This document shows, piece after piece, positions 44,211-54,065 of a DNA stretch of 64,000 nucleotides. The DNA comes from Mesorhizobium sp. CA8 (lineage in GTDB: Bacteria > Pseudomonadota > Alphaproteobacteria > Rhizobiales > Rhizobiaceae): positions 62,001-126,000 of the forward strand of contig NZ_JAIUHG010000018.1 in NCBI RefSeq assembly GCF_020164955.1, given 5' to 3'. The position numbers and the translations under genes are program-made. The notes below the pieces were generated by a model. It made no database searches. It saw only the letters and a program-made list of their open reading frames with translations, and had not been told where the DNA came from. How positions within the stretch are numbered: the stretch's first letter is position 1; every line of letters begins with the position of its first letter.

Positions 44211-45047
44211 ATGAGTGACAGTCTTGAAGAGTCGGCTTCCGTCGGCGAGCTGGTGCTCAGCCTGCGCGGGATATCGAAGAATTTCGGCGCCGTTTCGGCG
44301 CTGACCGATATCGATTTCGATGTCCATGCCGGCGAAGTCGTCGCGCTGGTCGGCGACAACGGCGCCGGCAAGTCGACGCTGGTCAAGATCCTCGCCGGCG
44401 TGCACCAGCCGAGCTCGGGAACCATCAATTTCCGCGGCAAGCCGGTCACGCTGCCCGACCCGCGCGCGGCGCTGACGCTCGGTATCGCCACGGTCTTCCA
44501 GGATCTCGCGCTCTGCGAGAATCTCGACGTCGTCGCCAACATTTTCCTCGGCAACGAGCTCAGCCCGCTGCGGCTGGACGAGGTAGCGATGGAGATGCGC
44601 GCCTGGACGCTGCTCAACGAATTGTCGGCACGCATCCCGAGCGTGCGCGAGGCGGTCGCCTCGCTGTCCGGCGGCCAGCGCCAGACGGTCGCGATCGCGC
44701 GCTCGCTGCTGCTCGAGCCGAAACTCATCCTGCTCGATGAGCCGACCGCGGCCCTCGGCGTCGCCCAGACGGCGGAGGTGCTCAATCTTATCGATCGCGT
44801 CCGCTCGCGCGGTCTTGGCGTCGTGATGATCAGCCACAACATGGAGGATGTCCGCGCCGTCGCCGACCGCATCGTCGTGCTGCGGCTGGGGCGCAACAAC
44901 GGCGTCTTCGAGCCCGACGCCTCGAACCAGGACCTGGTGAGCGCCATCACCGGCGCGTCCAACAACGCGGTGTCGCGCCGTGCCGAGCGTCTGCGCATCG
45001 AGCGCGATCATAGCGGCAGCGCACAGGCGGGGGAGCAGCGCCCATGA
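44211..45047 (+). CDS. Sugar ABC transporter ATP-binding protein, single domain
   Basis: A 278-residue ATPase with Walker A GDNGAGKS, signature LSGGQRQ and Walker B LILLDEP. Unlike RbsA/XylG (about 500 residues, two ATPase domains), only one domain is present, similar to FrcA-like rhizobial transporters. ATG at 44211 (MSDSLEES) has AAGGCGG just upstream. Its stop overlaps the permease start (ATGA). Confidence 0.92.
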   Translation: MSDSLEESASVGELVLSLRGISKNFGAVSALTDIDFDVHAGEVVALVGDNGAGKSTLVKILAGVHQPSSGTINFRGKPVTLPDPRAALTLGIATVFQDLALCENLDVVANIFLGNELSPLRLDEVAMEMRAWTLLNELSARIPSVREAVASLSGGQRQTVAIARSLLLEPKLILLDEPTAALGVAQTAEVLNLIDRVRSRGLGVVMISHNMEDVRAVADRIVVLRLGRNNGVFEPDASNQDLVSAITGASNNAVSRRAERLRIERDHSGSAQAGEQRP

Positions 45048-46297
45048 CGGCAGAGAAAAGCACCTCCGCCCCGCTGGCGCTCGACCGCGCCGACGCGCGG
45101 GTGAAGCATGAGGCGGGTATAGGCGGAGCCGTCCGCGCCTTCCTCGACCGCGTGCGCAGCGGCGACCTCGGCTCGCTGCCGGTCATCGTCGGCCTCGTCG
45201 TCATCTGGACCGTGTTCACCAGCCTCAATCCGGTGTTCGTTTCCAGCAGCAATCTGGTCAATCTCCTGTTCGACTGCTCGACCGTCGGCGTCATCGCGCT
45301 CGGCATCGTCTGCGTGCTGATGGTCGGCGAGATCGATCTTTCCGTCGGCTCGATCAGCGGCTTCGCCTCGGCGCTGGTCGGCACGCTCTGGGTCAACCAG
45401 GGCTGGCCGGTCGCGCTCGCCATCCTCGCGGCGCTCGCCTTCGGTGCCCTGATCGGCTCGCTCTATGCCCTTTTGTTCAACCGTCTGGGCATGCCGAGCT
45501 TCGTTTCGACGCTTGCCGGCCTGCTCGCGGTGCTGGGCATGCAGCTCTACATCCTCGGTTCCACCGGCTCGATCAACCTGCCCTATGGCTCGGCGCTGGT
45601 GGATTTCGGCCAACTGATGGTGATGCCGAAATGGGTCTCGCACACGCTGGCGGCGATCCCTGGCTTGGCGATGCTGGCCAGCGGACTTCGCACCTTCGCG
45701 CGCCGCCGCGCGGCCAACCTGTCCGCGCCGTCCGTGACCGGGCTCATCGTGCGAGTCGCCATCATAACCATCGGCCTCGAGCTGATCGTCGCCTACCTCA
45801 ATCAGTCGCGCGGCATTCCGTGGATGTTCGGCCTGTTCGTCGGCCTCGTCGTGGCGATGAACTACGCGCTGACCCGGACCAAGTGGGGGCGCTCGATGAC
45901 CGCCGTCGGCGGCAACCGCGAGGCGGCGCGGCGCGCCGGCATCAAGGTGCGGGCCATCTATCTCAGCGCCTTCGCGCTCTGCTCGCTCTTCGCCGCGCTG
46001 GGCGGCGTGCTGGCGGCCGCACGGCTCGCTTCCGCGAGCCAGCAGGCCGGTACCGGCGACGTCAACCTGAACGCCATCGCGGCCGCGGTCATTGGCGGCA
46101 CCAGCTTGTTTGGCGGCCGCGGCAGCGCCTATTCCGCGCTGCTCGGCATCATCGTCATCCAGTCGATCGCCAGCGGCCTGACGTTGCTCGATCTGTCCTC
46201 GTCGCTTCGTTACATGATCACCGGTGCCGTTCTGGCCATCGCCGTGATCGTCGACTCCCTCGCGCGTCGCTCCCGTGCCTCGCACGGCCGCGCCTGA
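45044..46297 (+). CDS. Sugar ABC transporter permease, RbsC/FrcC-like
   Basis: A 417-residue permease with about ten helices. An N-terminal charged stretch (40 residues) precedes VIVGLVVIWTVFTSLNPVFV; GEIDLSVGSISGFASALVG is the family signature, and NAIAAAVIGGTSLFGGRGSA the C-terminal one. Overlaps the ATPase gene by 4 bases and is followed by rbtD after 24 bases. Confidence 0.93.
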   Translation: MTAEKSTSAPLALDRADARVKHEAGIGGAVRAFLDRVRSGDLGSLPVIVGLVVIWTVFTSLNPVFVSSSNLVNLLFDCSTVGVIALGIVCVLMVGEIDLSVGSISGFASALVGTLWVNQGWPVALAILAALAFGALIGSLYALLFNRLGMPSFVSTLAGLLAVLGMQLYILGSTGSINLPYGSALVDFGQLMVMPKWVSHTLAAIPGLAMLASGLRTFARRRAANLSAPSVTGLIVRVAIITIGLELIVAYLNQSRGIPWMFGLFVGLVVAMNYALTRTKWGRSMTAVGGNREAARRAGIKVRAIYLSAFALCSLFAALGGVLAAARLASASQQAGTGDVNLNAIAAAVIGGTSLFGGRGSAYSALLGIIVIQSIASGLTLLDLSSSLRYMITGAVLAIAVIVDSLARRSRASHGRA

Positions 46298-46321
46298 ACA
46301 GTTCAAATGAGAAGGGTACAC

Positions 46322-47047
46322 ATGGCTCACAATCTTTCGGGAAAAGTCGCCGCGGTCACCGGCGCGGCATCGGGCATCGGTCTCGAATGCGCCAGGGCGA
46401 TGCTTGCCGCCGGCGCCCGCGTCGTGCTGGTCGACCGCGCGGAGGACAGGCTGAAGGAGGTGGTCGCCGAGCTCGGCGACGGCGCGATCCCGCTGGTGGT
46501 CGATCTCACCAACCCGGCAAGCGTGGCGACCATGATGCCGGGCATCCTCGACAAGGCCGGCCAGCTCGACATCTTTCACGCCAATGCCGGCTCCTATGTG
46601 GGCGGCGAGATCCTCAACGGCGATCCGGATGCCTGGGACCGCATGCTGAACCTCAACATCAACTCGGTGTTCCGCTCGGTGCACGCGGTGCTGCCGCACA
46701 TGGTCGAACGCAAGACCGGCGACATCATCGTCACAAGTTCGATTGCCGGCCTCGTCCCTGTCGTCTGGGAGCCGGTCTACACGGCCTCCAAGCACGCCAT
46801 ACAGGCCTTCGTCCATACGCTGCGCCGGCAGGTGGCCAAGCACGGCCTGCGCGTCGGCGCAGTGGCGCCCGGACCGGTGGTGACGGCGCTGATCAGCGAT
46901 TGGCCGAAGCAGAAGCTCGAGGACGAGCTGGCGGCCGGCGGACTGATGCAGCCCACCGAGGTCGCGGACGCCGTACTGTTCATGCTGACGCGGCCGAGAA
47001 ACGTCACCATTCGGGATCTGGTGATCCTGCCGCAGAGCAATGATTTG

Positions 47048-47050
<3 letters not shown>
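46322..47050 (+). CDS. rbtD: Ribitol 2-dehydrogenase (short-chain dehydrogenase)
   Basis: A 242-residue SDR that oxidises ribitol to D-ribulose with NAD+. TGAASGIGLECAR is the cofactor loop, NAG (in FHANAGSYVGG) the core motif, S (TSSIAG) and YTASK the catalytic Ser-Tyr-Lys. Long stretches (GPVVTALISDWPK, NVTIRDLVILPQS) closely resemble Klebsiella ribitol dehydrogenase from memory. ATG at 46322 is preceded by GAGAAGGG; an ATG at 46307 is the alternative. Its TAG stop is the beginning of a 7-bp repeat array. Confidence 0.92.
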
Positions 47051-47189
<139 letters not shown>

Positions 47190-47202
47190 TTGAGGTCCCC
47201 CC

Positions 47203-48810
47203 ATGCCTTCCCACTTCCTCGGCATCGATGTCGGCACCGGCAGCGCGCGCGCCGGCGTCTTTGACGAGCGCGGCCAGCTGCTCGCTTCCACCAAGCGCGA
47301 CATCGCGCTCTTCGTCGAGCCCGGCGAGATCGCCGAGCAGTCCAGCCGGGACATCTGGGAGGCGGTGTGCGCCAGCGTGCGCGAGGCGGTCGGGAAGGCG
47401 GGCGTCGATCCCCGGGAAATCGGTGGCATCGGCTTCGACGCGACCTGTTCGCTGGTGGTGGTCGGCGACGACGGCGGGCCTTTGCCGGTCGGTCGCTCGG
47501 GAGATAGCGACAGGAACATCATCGTCTGGATGGACCACCGCGCCCTCGACCAGACCAGGCGCATCAACGCCCTTCGGCATCCGGTCCTCGACTATGTCGG
47601 CGGCGTCATTTCGCCCGAGATGGAGACGCCGAAGCTTTTGTGGCTGAAGGAGAACCTGCCGGGGACCTTCGCCAAAGCGAGGCATTTCTTCGACCTCGCC
47701 GATTATCTCACCTGGCGCGCCACGGGCAGCCTTGCCCGCTCGGTCTGCACGCTCGCCTGCAAATGGACCTATCTCGGCCACGAGCGGCGCTGGGACGAAA
47801 GCTATTTCCATGCCGTGGGGCTCGGCGAGCTTGCCGACGAGGGTTTTGCCCGCGTCGGCACGGACGTTGTCGATCCCGGCACGGCGCTGGGTGCCGGCCT
47901 GACGGAAGCGGCCGCCGCTGAATTGGGACTGGACGCGGGCACGGTTGTCGCTGCCGGGCTGATCGACGCCCATGCCGGCGGCGTCGGCACCGTGGGGGCT
48001 GCAGGCGAAGCCGGCACCATCTCGTCGCGCATGGCCTATGTGCTCGGCACCTCTGCCTGCACCATGGCAAGCAGCGAAGGTCCTGCTTTCGTTCCAGGAG
48101 TCTGGGGCCCCTATTATTCCGCCATGGTGCCCGGGCTCTGGCTGAGCGAGGGCGGCCAGTCGGCGGCCGGCGCGGCCATTGATCTGCTGGTGCATTTCCA
48201 CCCGGCCCAAGCCGAGGCCTCCGCGCGCGCCGCTATGGAAGGCAAATCGCTGGTCGATTGGCTGGCCGCGGCCGTCACGGCGGGTTCGCCCGAGCTGTCG
48301 GCCGCTGCCACGCTCGCGGGAAGCATCCATGTCGTTCCCGAATTCCTCGGCAATCGCTCGCCCTTGGCCGATCCGGATGCGCGCGGCCTGATCGCCGGGA
48401 TCGGCACCGACCGTTCCGTCGAAAATCTCGTCGGCCTCTACGTGGCCGGGCTTTGCGGCCTCGGCTATGGCGTGCGTCAGATCGTGGCGGCGATGGCGTC
48501 ATCCGGTCTTGCCGTCGATACCATCGTCATCAGCGGCGGCGCCGGGCAGTCGCCGCTGGTGCGCCAGCTGCTTGCCGACGCCGCCGGCTTGGCGGTCGCC
48601 GCGTCGCAGTCGCCCGAACCGGTGCTGCTGGGTGCTGCGATGCTCGGAGCGGTGGCAGCCGGCCGGTATGCGGACATTTCGAGCGCCATGCCTGCCATGT
48701 CCCGGCTTGGCGATGTCTTTACACCTGCGTCGAGTGACATGCGCGCTTGGCACGACAAGCGTTACGAAGCCTTCCTGGCGCTGCAGGCGGTGGGACGCAG
48801 CATACGTTGA
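47203..48810 (+). CDS. rbtK: FGGY-family carbohydrate kinase, probable D-ribulokinase
   Basis: A 535-residue kinase of the FGGY ribulokinase subgroup: [16 protein letters not shown] (phosphate-binding start), [22 protein letters not shown], then [19 protein letters not shown] in the C-terminal ATP domain. It should phosphorylate the D-ribulose made by RbtD to D-ribulose 5-phosphate. It is separated from rbtD by the repeat array but lies on the same strand. The exact pentulose is inferred from the neighbouring ribitol dehydrogenase. Confidence 0.9.
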
Positions 48811-48830
48811 GAGAGTCGCTTTATCCTTGC

Positions 48831-48870
48831 GCAATTCCGGACGGAAAACCGCGCCCCACTTTCCTGGAAC
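48831..48870. repeat. Short CAATTCC-type interspersed repeat
   Basis: GCAATTCCGGACGGAAAACC to CACTTTCCTGGAACTACC, a slightly degenerate copy of the 23507 element just after the rbtK stop. Confidence 0.6.
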
Positions 48871-48942
48871 TACCAGCCGGATGTAATTCGTCGTAGATTC
48901 TGAGTGGTAATTGCAGCTTTGAGATAGGCCTTGGCCTTCGCG

Positions 48943-49113
48943 ATTTCGTCATTCTATGGCGGAGCAAGGAGCGAAGCGACGCGCGCAGACCATAGAGTCC
49001 GTTGCGTTACGTTGAGGCCCTTCTACGGTCTAGAATTCTGCTCCGCTGCACTCCACGGCAAAAGCCACGGAATGATCCCCGGGTCTGCGCGTCCGCTCCG
49101 CCCGTGGATGACG
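48943..49113. repeat. Long palindromic intergenic repeat, second copy
   Basis: Starts TTTCGTCATTCTATGGCGGA and ends CGCCCGTGGATGACGA, with internal GTCTAGAATTCTGCTCCGCT and CGGGTCTGCG blocks, as in 14148-14331. It fills most of the 423-base gap between rbtK and the acyl-CoA dehydrogenase. Confidence 0.7.
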
Positions 49114-49142
49114 ACGTCTACGCAAAATCCGCGTGACAAAGT

Positions 49143-49158
49143 TTGACGTTTACGTAAA
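49143..49158. promoter_or_regulatory. LiuR-like palindrome upstream of the acyl-CoA genes
   Basis: TTGACGTTTACGTAAA is an imperfect inverted repeat around a TT centre, resembling the sites of MerR-type LiuR regulators of branched-chain and acyl-CoA catabolism. It lies 75 bases before the acyl-CoA dehydrogenase. No MerR gene is in the window. Confidence 0.45.
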
Positions 49159-49233
49159 AAGAAGGTGCGAAATCGACGCGTGGTTTCGCTTCGGCCATGC
49201 ACTAGGATTGGCTGGAACGGAGGAGGAGCAGAC

Positions 49234-51003
49234 ATGTATCGCGCGCCGGTCGAGGACATCGCCTTCACGCTGAAGCAGGTGGCGGGGCTGAAGCCGGCGC
49301 TTGACGCCGGCATTTTCGGCGATCTCGGCGAGGATCTTGTCGACGCGATCCTGGCCGAGGCGGGCCGCTTCGCCAGCGAGGAGGTCGCTCCCCTCTACAA
49401 GATCGGCGACGAGCATGGTGCTGTGCTGAAGGACGCCGCCGTCACCACGCCGCCCGGCTGGAAGGAGCTCTACCGGCGCTGGATCGAAGGCGGCTGGAAC
49501 GCGCTGTCGGGTCCGGAAGAATTCGGCGGGCAGGGCCTGCCGATCATGCTCGGCGTCGCCGCGCTCGAAATGTGGAACTCCGCCGCCATGGCCTTCGGCA
49601 TCGGCCCGACGCTCACCATGGGCGCTGTCGAGGCGCTCGACAAACACGCCTCGGAGGAACTCAAGGCCAAATACCTCGCAAAACTCGTCTCCGGCGAGTG
49701 GATGGGCACAATGAACCTGACCGAGCCGCAGGCAGGCTCGGACCTAGCGGCCTTGCGCAGCCGCGCCGAGCCCGTCGGCGACGGCACCTATCGCATCTTT
49801 GGCCAAAAAATCTTCATCACCTATGGCGAGCACGATTTCACCGACAACATCGTGCATCTGGTCTTGGCCAGGCTTCCCGACGCGCCGGCCGGGACGCGCG
49901 GCATCTCGCTGTTTTTGGTGCCGAAGTTTTTTGTCAACGACGACGGTTCGCTCGGCGCCCGCAACGACGTCTTCTGTTCCGGCCTCGAGCACAAGCTCGG
50001 CATCCATGCCTCACCAACCTGCACCATGATCTATGGCGACGGTTTTCAAGGTTCTACACCCGGCGCCATCGGCTGGCTGATCGGCGAGGAGAACAAGGGG
50101 CTGGCCTGCATGTTCACCATGATGAACAACGCCCGCCTTGCCGTCGGCATGCAGGGCGTGGCCGTGGCCGAGACCGCCACACAGAAGGCGATCGCCTATG
50201 CCAATGAGCGCCGCCAGGGCAAGGCCTCGGCCTATTCGGGCCCCGGCATGGCGCCGATCGTCCATCACCCGGACGTGCAGCGCAATCTCTTGACCATGAA
50301 GGCGCTGACCCAGATCGCGCGCTCGATCAGCTATTCCTGTGCGCATGCGCTCGACCGCGCGCGTGTCGGCGAGGGCGAGGCCGCCGCCAAATGGCATGAC
50401 CGCGCCAGCCTGCTGACGCCGCTCGCAAAAGCCTTTTCCACCGAGATCGGCGTCGAAGTCGCCTCGTTGGGGCTCCAGGTGCATGGCGGTATGGGCTTCA
50501 TCGAGGAGACGGGTGCAGCCGCGCTTTATCGCGATGCGCGCATCGCGCCGATCTATGAAGGCACCAACGGCATCCAGGCGATCGACCTTGTCGCGCGAAA
50601 GCTGCCGCTCGGCGGTGGCGAGCATGTGCATTCTTATATCGGCGAATTGAAAGCGGTGGCCGATGCGGTGCGCACCTCCAACATCGACGGTTTCGGCCGC
50701 ACCGCCGACAATCTCGACCATGCACTGGCCGATCTCCACGAGGCGACGGGCTTTCTGCAGAAGCTCACGGCCGATGGTAAGGCCGATGCCGCCATGGCCG
50801 GCGCGACGCCCTATCTGCGCCTGATCTCGCTCGCTGCCGGCGGCGCTTATCTGGCGCAAGGCGGGCTGGCCGATCATGGCCGCATCGCCCTTTGCCGCTT
50901 CTTCGCCGAAAACCTGCTCGGCGAGACGCGCGCGCTCAAGGATCGTGTCGTGGGCGGCGCCGAGAGCCTTGCCGTTGCCGGCAAGGAACTGATTCCCGCT
51001 TGA
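49234..51003 (+). CDS. Acyl-CoA dehydrogenase, DmdC-like long form
   Basis: A 589-residue flavoprotein, longer than ordinary acyl-CoA dehydrogenases (about 390). It begins MYRAPVEDIAFTLKQVAGLK, the N-terminal extension of the DmdC-like group. GTMNLTEPQAGSDLAALRSR and the QVHGGMGFIEETGAAALYRD segment, with YEGTNGIQAIDL, match the FAD and catalytic regions; a C-terminal extension of about 120 residues follows. GGAGGAGGAG precedes the ATG at 49234. It forms an operon with an enoyl-CoA hydratase, so it oxidises an acyl-CoA of unknown chain type. Confidence 0.92.
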   Translation: MYRAPVEDIAFTLKQVAGLKPALDAGIFGDLGEDLVDAILAEAGRFASEEVAPLYKIGDEHGAVLKDAAVTTPPGWKELYRRWIEGGWNALSGPEEFGGQGLPIMLGVAALEMWNSAAMAFGIGPTLTMGAVEALDKHASEELKAKYLAKLVSGEWMGTMNLTEPQAGSDLAALRSRAEPVGDGTYRIFGQKIFITYGEHDFTDNIVHLVLARLPDAPAGTRGISLFLVPKFFVNDDGSLGARNDVFCSGLEHKLGIHASPTCTMIYGDGFQGSTPGAIGWLIGEENKGLACMFTMMNNARLAVGMQGVAVAETATQKAIAYANERRQGKASAYSGPGMAPIVHHPDVQRNLLTMKALTQIARSISYSCAHALDRARVGEGEAAAKWHDRASLLTPLAKAFSTEIGVEVASLGLQVHGGMGFIEETGAAALYRDARIAPIYEGTNGIQAIDLVARKLPLGGGEHVHSYIGELKAVADAVRTSNIDGFGRTADNLDHALADLHEATGFLQKLTADGKADAAMAGATPYLRLISLAAGGAYLAQGGLADHGRIALCRFFAENLLGETRALKDRVVGGAESLAVAGKELIPA

Positions 51004-51022
51004 CGTTCACAAGGAAAAAATC

Positions 51023-51775
51023 GTGACAGACCACATCCTCGTCGAGCGCCAGGGCGCGGTGCAGATCATCCGCATCAACCGCCCCGACAAGAAGAACGCG
51101 CTGACGCGCGCCATGTATGCGAAAATGTCGGCGGCGCTCGCCGAAGGCGACGCCGATTCGGCGGTCCGCGTCCAAGTCTTCCTCGGCGTTCCGGGCGCCT
51201 TCTCCTCCGGCAACGACCTAGCCGATTTCCTGGTCATCGCCACCGGCGGCGAGGGCGGCAACGAGGTCTGGGATTTCCTGATGGCGCTGGCCAAGGCCGA
51301 AAAGCCGATGGTGTCGGGCGTTGACGGCATTGCGGTGGGCATCGGCACTACGCTCAACCTACATTGCGACCTGACCTTTGCCACGCCGCGCACGCTGTTC
51401 CGCACGCCCTTCGTCGATCTCGGCCTGGTGCCGGAAGCCGGCTCCAGCCTGATCGTTCCGCAACTGCTTGGCCGGCAGGGCGCCTTCGCGCTGCTCGGCC
51501 TCGGCGAAGGCTTTTCGGCCGAGCGCGCCAAGGCCGCGGGGCTGATCTACGATGTCGTCGCGGAAGACTCCCTCGAAAGCGCGGTGTTGGCCGCCGCCAA
51601 CGACATCGCGGCCAAGCCGCCGCAGGCGCTGAAGATCGCGCGCGACCTGATGCGCGAGCCGCGCGATGAATTGATCGCCCGCATCAAGGTCGAAAGCGAG
51701 CATTTCCGCGAGCGGCTGACCTCCGAAGAGGCGCGCGCTGCGCTCACCGCTTTCATGACGCGCAAGAAGGGCTGA
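51023..51775 (+). CDS. Enoyl-CoA hydratase/isomerase family protein
   Basis: A 250-residue crotonase-fold protein: VERQGAVQIIRINRPDKKNA start, SSGNDLADF (first oxyanion-hole segment) and DGIAVGIGTTLNLHCDLTFA (second). The aspartate-type GLVPEAGSS segment suits isomerase or hydratase activity. The gene starts 19 bases after the acyl-CoA dehydrogenase with AAGGA upstream; they probably act in consecutive steps of beta-oxidation. The start codon is GTG at 51023. Confidence 0.92.
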   Translation: MTDHILVERQGAVQIIRINRPDKKNALTRAMYAKMSAALAEGDADSAVRVQVFLGVPGAFSSGNDLADFLVIATGGEGGNEVWDFLMALAKAEKPMVSGVDGIAVGIGTTLNLHCDLTFATPRTLFRTPFVDLGLVPEAGSSLIVPQLLGRQGAFALLGLGEGFSAERAKAAGLIYDVVAEDSLESAVLAAANDIAAKPPQALKIARDLMREPRDELIARIKVESEHFRERLTSEEARAALTAFMTRKKG

Positions 51776-51796
51776 GTCCTTCGCCTCTGTTACCGT

Positions 51797-52414
51797 TCAA
51801 GGATAAAGCCGCGTCTTGTCCCATCCGCCTTGCGCGTTGCGCGAAAAGACGACGCGGTCATGCAGGCGGAACGGCCTGTCGTGCCAGAACTCGATCGTCT
51901 GCGGCAGGATGCGGAAGCCCGACCAGTGTTTTGGCCGCGGGATATCGCCGATGGCGTAGCGCGCCGTGTATTCGGCCACCGCCTTTTCCAGCGCGAAGCG
52001 GCTCTCCAGCGGCCGCGACTGTTTCGAGGCCCAGGCGCCGATGCGGCTGCCGCGTGGGCGCGTGGCATAATAGACGTCGGCCTCGGCGTCGCCGACGATC
52101 TCGACCGGCCCGCGCACCCGCACCTGGCGGCGCAGCGATTTCCAGTGGAAGCACATCGCCGCCTTCATGCTGCCAAGAATTTCGCGGCCCTTGGCGCTCT
52201 CGAAATTCGTGTAGAAGACAAACCCCTTTTCGTCGAAGCCCTTGAGCAGCACCATCCGCACATCCGGCATGCCGTCGGCGTCGACGGTTGCCAGCGCCAC
52301 TGCGTTGGGATCGTTGGGTTCGCTTTTCGTGGCGTCCTCCAGCCATGCGGCAAAGAGCCGGAAAGGCTCCGCGGCCTCGGTGAAGTCACCGCTTGTTAAC
52401 TCAGTTTCGTTCAT
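51797..52414 (-). CDS. pdxH: Pyridoxamine 5'-phosphate oxidase
   Basis: A 205-residue FMN enzyme that makes pyridoxal 5'-phosphate. Family blocks: MVLLKGFDEKGFVFYTNFES, CFHWKSLRRQVRVRG, SRIGAWASKQS and the C-terminal FWHDRPFRLHDRVVFSR and KTRLYP. ATG at 52414 (MNETELTSGD) gives the normal length; a longer frame upstream covers the opposite lipoprotein gene. It is divergent from that gene with 40 bases between starts. Confidence 0.95.
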   Translation of the reverse strand: MNETELTSGDFTEAAEPFRLFAAWLEDATKSEPNDPNAVALATVDADGMPDVRMVLLKGFDEKGFVFYTNFESAKGREILGSMKAAMCFHWKSLRRQVRVRGPVEIVGDAEADVYYATRPRGSRIGAWASKQSRPLESRFALEKAVAEYTARYAIGDIPRPKHWSGFRILPQTIEFWHDRPFRLHDRVVFSRNAQGGWDKTRLYP

Positions 52415-52454
52415 AGTTTTCCGAATTTTTACCGTTCCGGGAGGAGTCCGCCGA

Positions 52455-52919
52455 TTGTTGCGTATCGCGCAAGCTTTTGACAGCGGGCAATGGGGCGTTA
52501 TCGCTTCGGCCAGCGTCAAGGCTGTGGTCGTGACGGCGGCCATTTCCCTTGCCGGCTGCGGTGCGGGCGGCTTCAGCCTGGAAAAGATGGATGTCGACCG
52601 CTCGATCATCACTTCCAGCGCGCCGTCCTCGCCTGCTGCTCCGGCGATCGCCGACAAGGACTCCGACCAGACCACCATCGGCAACGCCGTTTCTTCCGCC
52701 GATATCAAGGAACTTGGCGGCCAGGCCGTGCCATGGGCCAACGCCGGCACCGGTTCGCGCGGCGCCATCACCGAGTTGGTCGAGCTGAAGGACGGCGGTG
52801 TGACCTGCCGCCGCTTCAGCGCCACGCGCGAGAGCTTCGACGGTGTTGCGCTCTACAAGGGCGAGTTGTGCCTCGCCGAAGCCGGGGGTTGGCGCATGCA
52901 GGAATTCAAGGCGCTCTGA
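52455..52919 (+). CDS. Lipoprotein with RT0821/Lpp0805-type surface domain
   Basis: A 154-residue protein. A lipobox (AISLAGC, cysteine near residue 36) follows a hydrophobic segment, and a C-terminal domain (GTGSRGAITELVELKDGG, CRRFSATRESFDG, GGWRMQEF) resembles the RT0821/Lpp0805 surface-protein family. The start is TTG at 52455 with GGGAGGAG nine bases upstream; the upstream frame reads through the pdxH promoter and is not real. It is probably an envelope lipoprotein; the role is unknown. Confidence 0.82.
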   Translation: MLRIAQAFDSGQWGVIASASVKAVVVTAAISLAGCGAGGFSLEKMDVDRSIITSSAPSSPAAPAIADKDSDQTTIGNAVSSADIKELGGQAVPWANAGTGSRGAITELVELKDGGVTCRRFSATRESFDGVALYKGELCLAEAGGWRMQEFKAL

Positions 52920-53031
52920 TTCCGGTGCTCTGAGTTTCAGGCGCTAATTGCCCTTGCGCCACTGGAATTTCTTCCTATGCGAGCGCATATAGGGGGCGAC
53001 TACAATCCATTCTCTCTTGCAGGCAGGAAGC

Positions 53032-53958
53032 ATGCGCGACCCCTATGAGGTGCTGGGCGTTGCCAAGAACGCATCGGCCAAGGACATAAAATCGGCTTAC
53101 CGTAAGCTCGCCAAGAAGTATCATCCGGACCAGAATCCGAATGATCCCAAGGCGAAGGACCGTTTTGCCGCCGCTAACCAGGCCTACGAGATCGTCGGCG
53201 ATGAGAAGACGCGCGCCGCCTACGATCGCGGCGAGATCGACGCCGAGGGCAAGCCGAAATTCCAGGGTTTTGAGGGCGCGGCCGGCGGCGACCCGTTCGC
53301 CGGTTTCCGTCGTCAGCAGGGCCCTGGCGGCGCGCATTTCGAATTCCGCACCGGGCGCCCGGGCGGCGATCCGTTCGACGGCAACAGCGACATCTTCAGC
53401 CAGATATTCGGCGAAGCCTTTTCCGGCGCCCGCGGCGCTGGCCGGGCAGACCGCCGCCAGCCGGTCCAGGCGGCCGATCTCAACGTCACCATGGATATCA
53501 GCGTCGAGGAGGCAGCCACCGCCGATAAGGTGACGGCGATATTCCCCGACGGCCGCAAGGTCGCGGTCAAGCTGCCGGCCTATGTCGAGGACGGCCAGAC
53601 GATCCGCCTGAAGGGCCAGGGCGAGCAGGGTCCGGGCCAGCCGGGCGACGCGCTGGTCAAGATCCATATCCGCCGCCATCCGCGTTACCGCATCGAGGGG
53701 CGCGACCTACATGTCGATCTGCCCGTCGATCTGGCCGATGCCGTGCTCGGCGCCAAGGTGGCGGTCGAGACGCCGACCGGCAAGCTCGCGGTCAACGTTC
53801 CGGCATGGTCGAGCTCGGACAAGGTGCTGCGCCTGAAGGGCAGGGGCCTGCCGGAAAAGGCCGGCGGCCATGGCGATCTCTATGCCCATGTGCGGCTGAT
53901 GCTGCCGGAGGGCGGCGATGCCGAGCTTGAGGCCCTGATGCGCCGCAGAAAAGGGTGA
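53032..53958 (+). CDS. DnaJ-domain protein, CbpA-like
   Basis: A 308-residue co-chaperone: N-terminal J domain (MRDPYEVLGVAKNASAKDIK, with the HPD motif in KYHPDQNP), a Gly/Phe-rich linker (residues 85-130) and two C-terminal beta domains (PGQPGDALVKIHIRRHPRYR). There is no CxxCxGxG zinc finger, so it is the CbpA type and not DnaJ itself. ATG at 53032 follows GCAGGAAGC. It stands alone, probably stimulating DnaK. Confidence 0.94.
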   Translation: MRDPYEVLGVAKNASAKDIKSAYRKLAKKYHPDQNPNDPKAKDRFAAANQAYEIVGDEKTRAAYDRGEIDAEGKPKFQGFEGAAGGDPFAGFRRQQGPGGAHFEFRTGRPGGDPFDGNSDIFSQIFGEAFSGARGAGRADRRQPVQAADLNVTMDISVEEAATADKVTAIFPDGRKVAVKLPAYVEDGQTIRLKGQGEQGPGQPGDALVKIHIRRHPRYRIEGRDLHVDLPVDLADAVLGAKVAVETPTGKLAVNVPAWSSSDKVLRLKGRGLPEKAGGHGDLYAHVRLMLPEGGDAELEALMRRRKG

Positions 53959-54065
53959 TTGAGGGAATTTTGTTCCTGTTGCCGTGTCTTTTGAGCGCTT
54001 GAAGGGGCTTTGTGCCTGTGCGATAGGCTCTCCACAAAGCAGATTTTCTTGCGGAGAGCTTGCAC

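Noticed and set aside
53032..53958. Calling this gene dnaJ
   Set aside because: The zinc-finger domain is absent and no dnaK is adjacent; CbpA-like is the better name.
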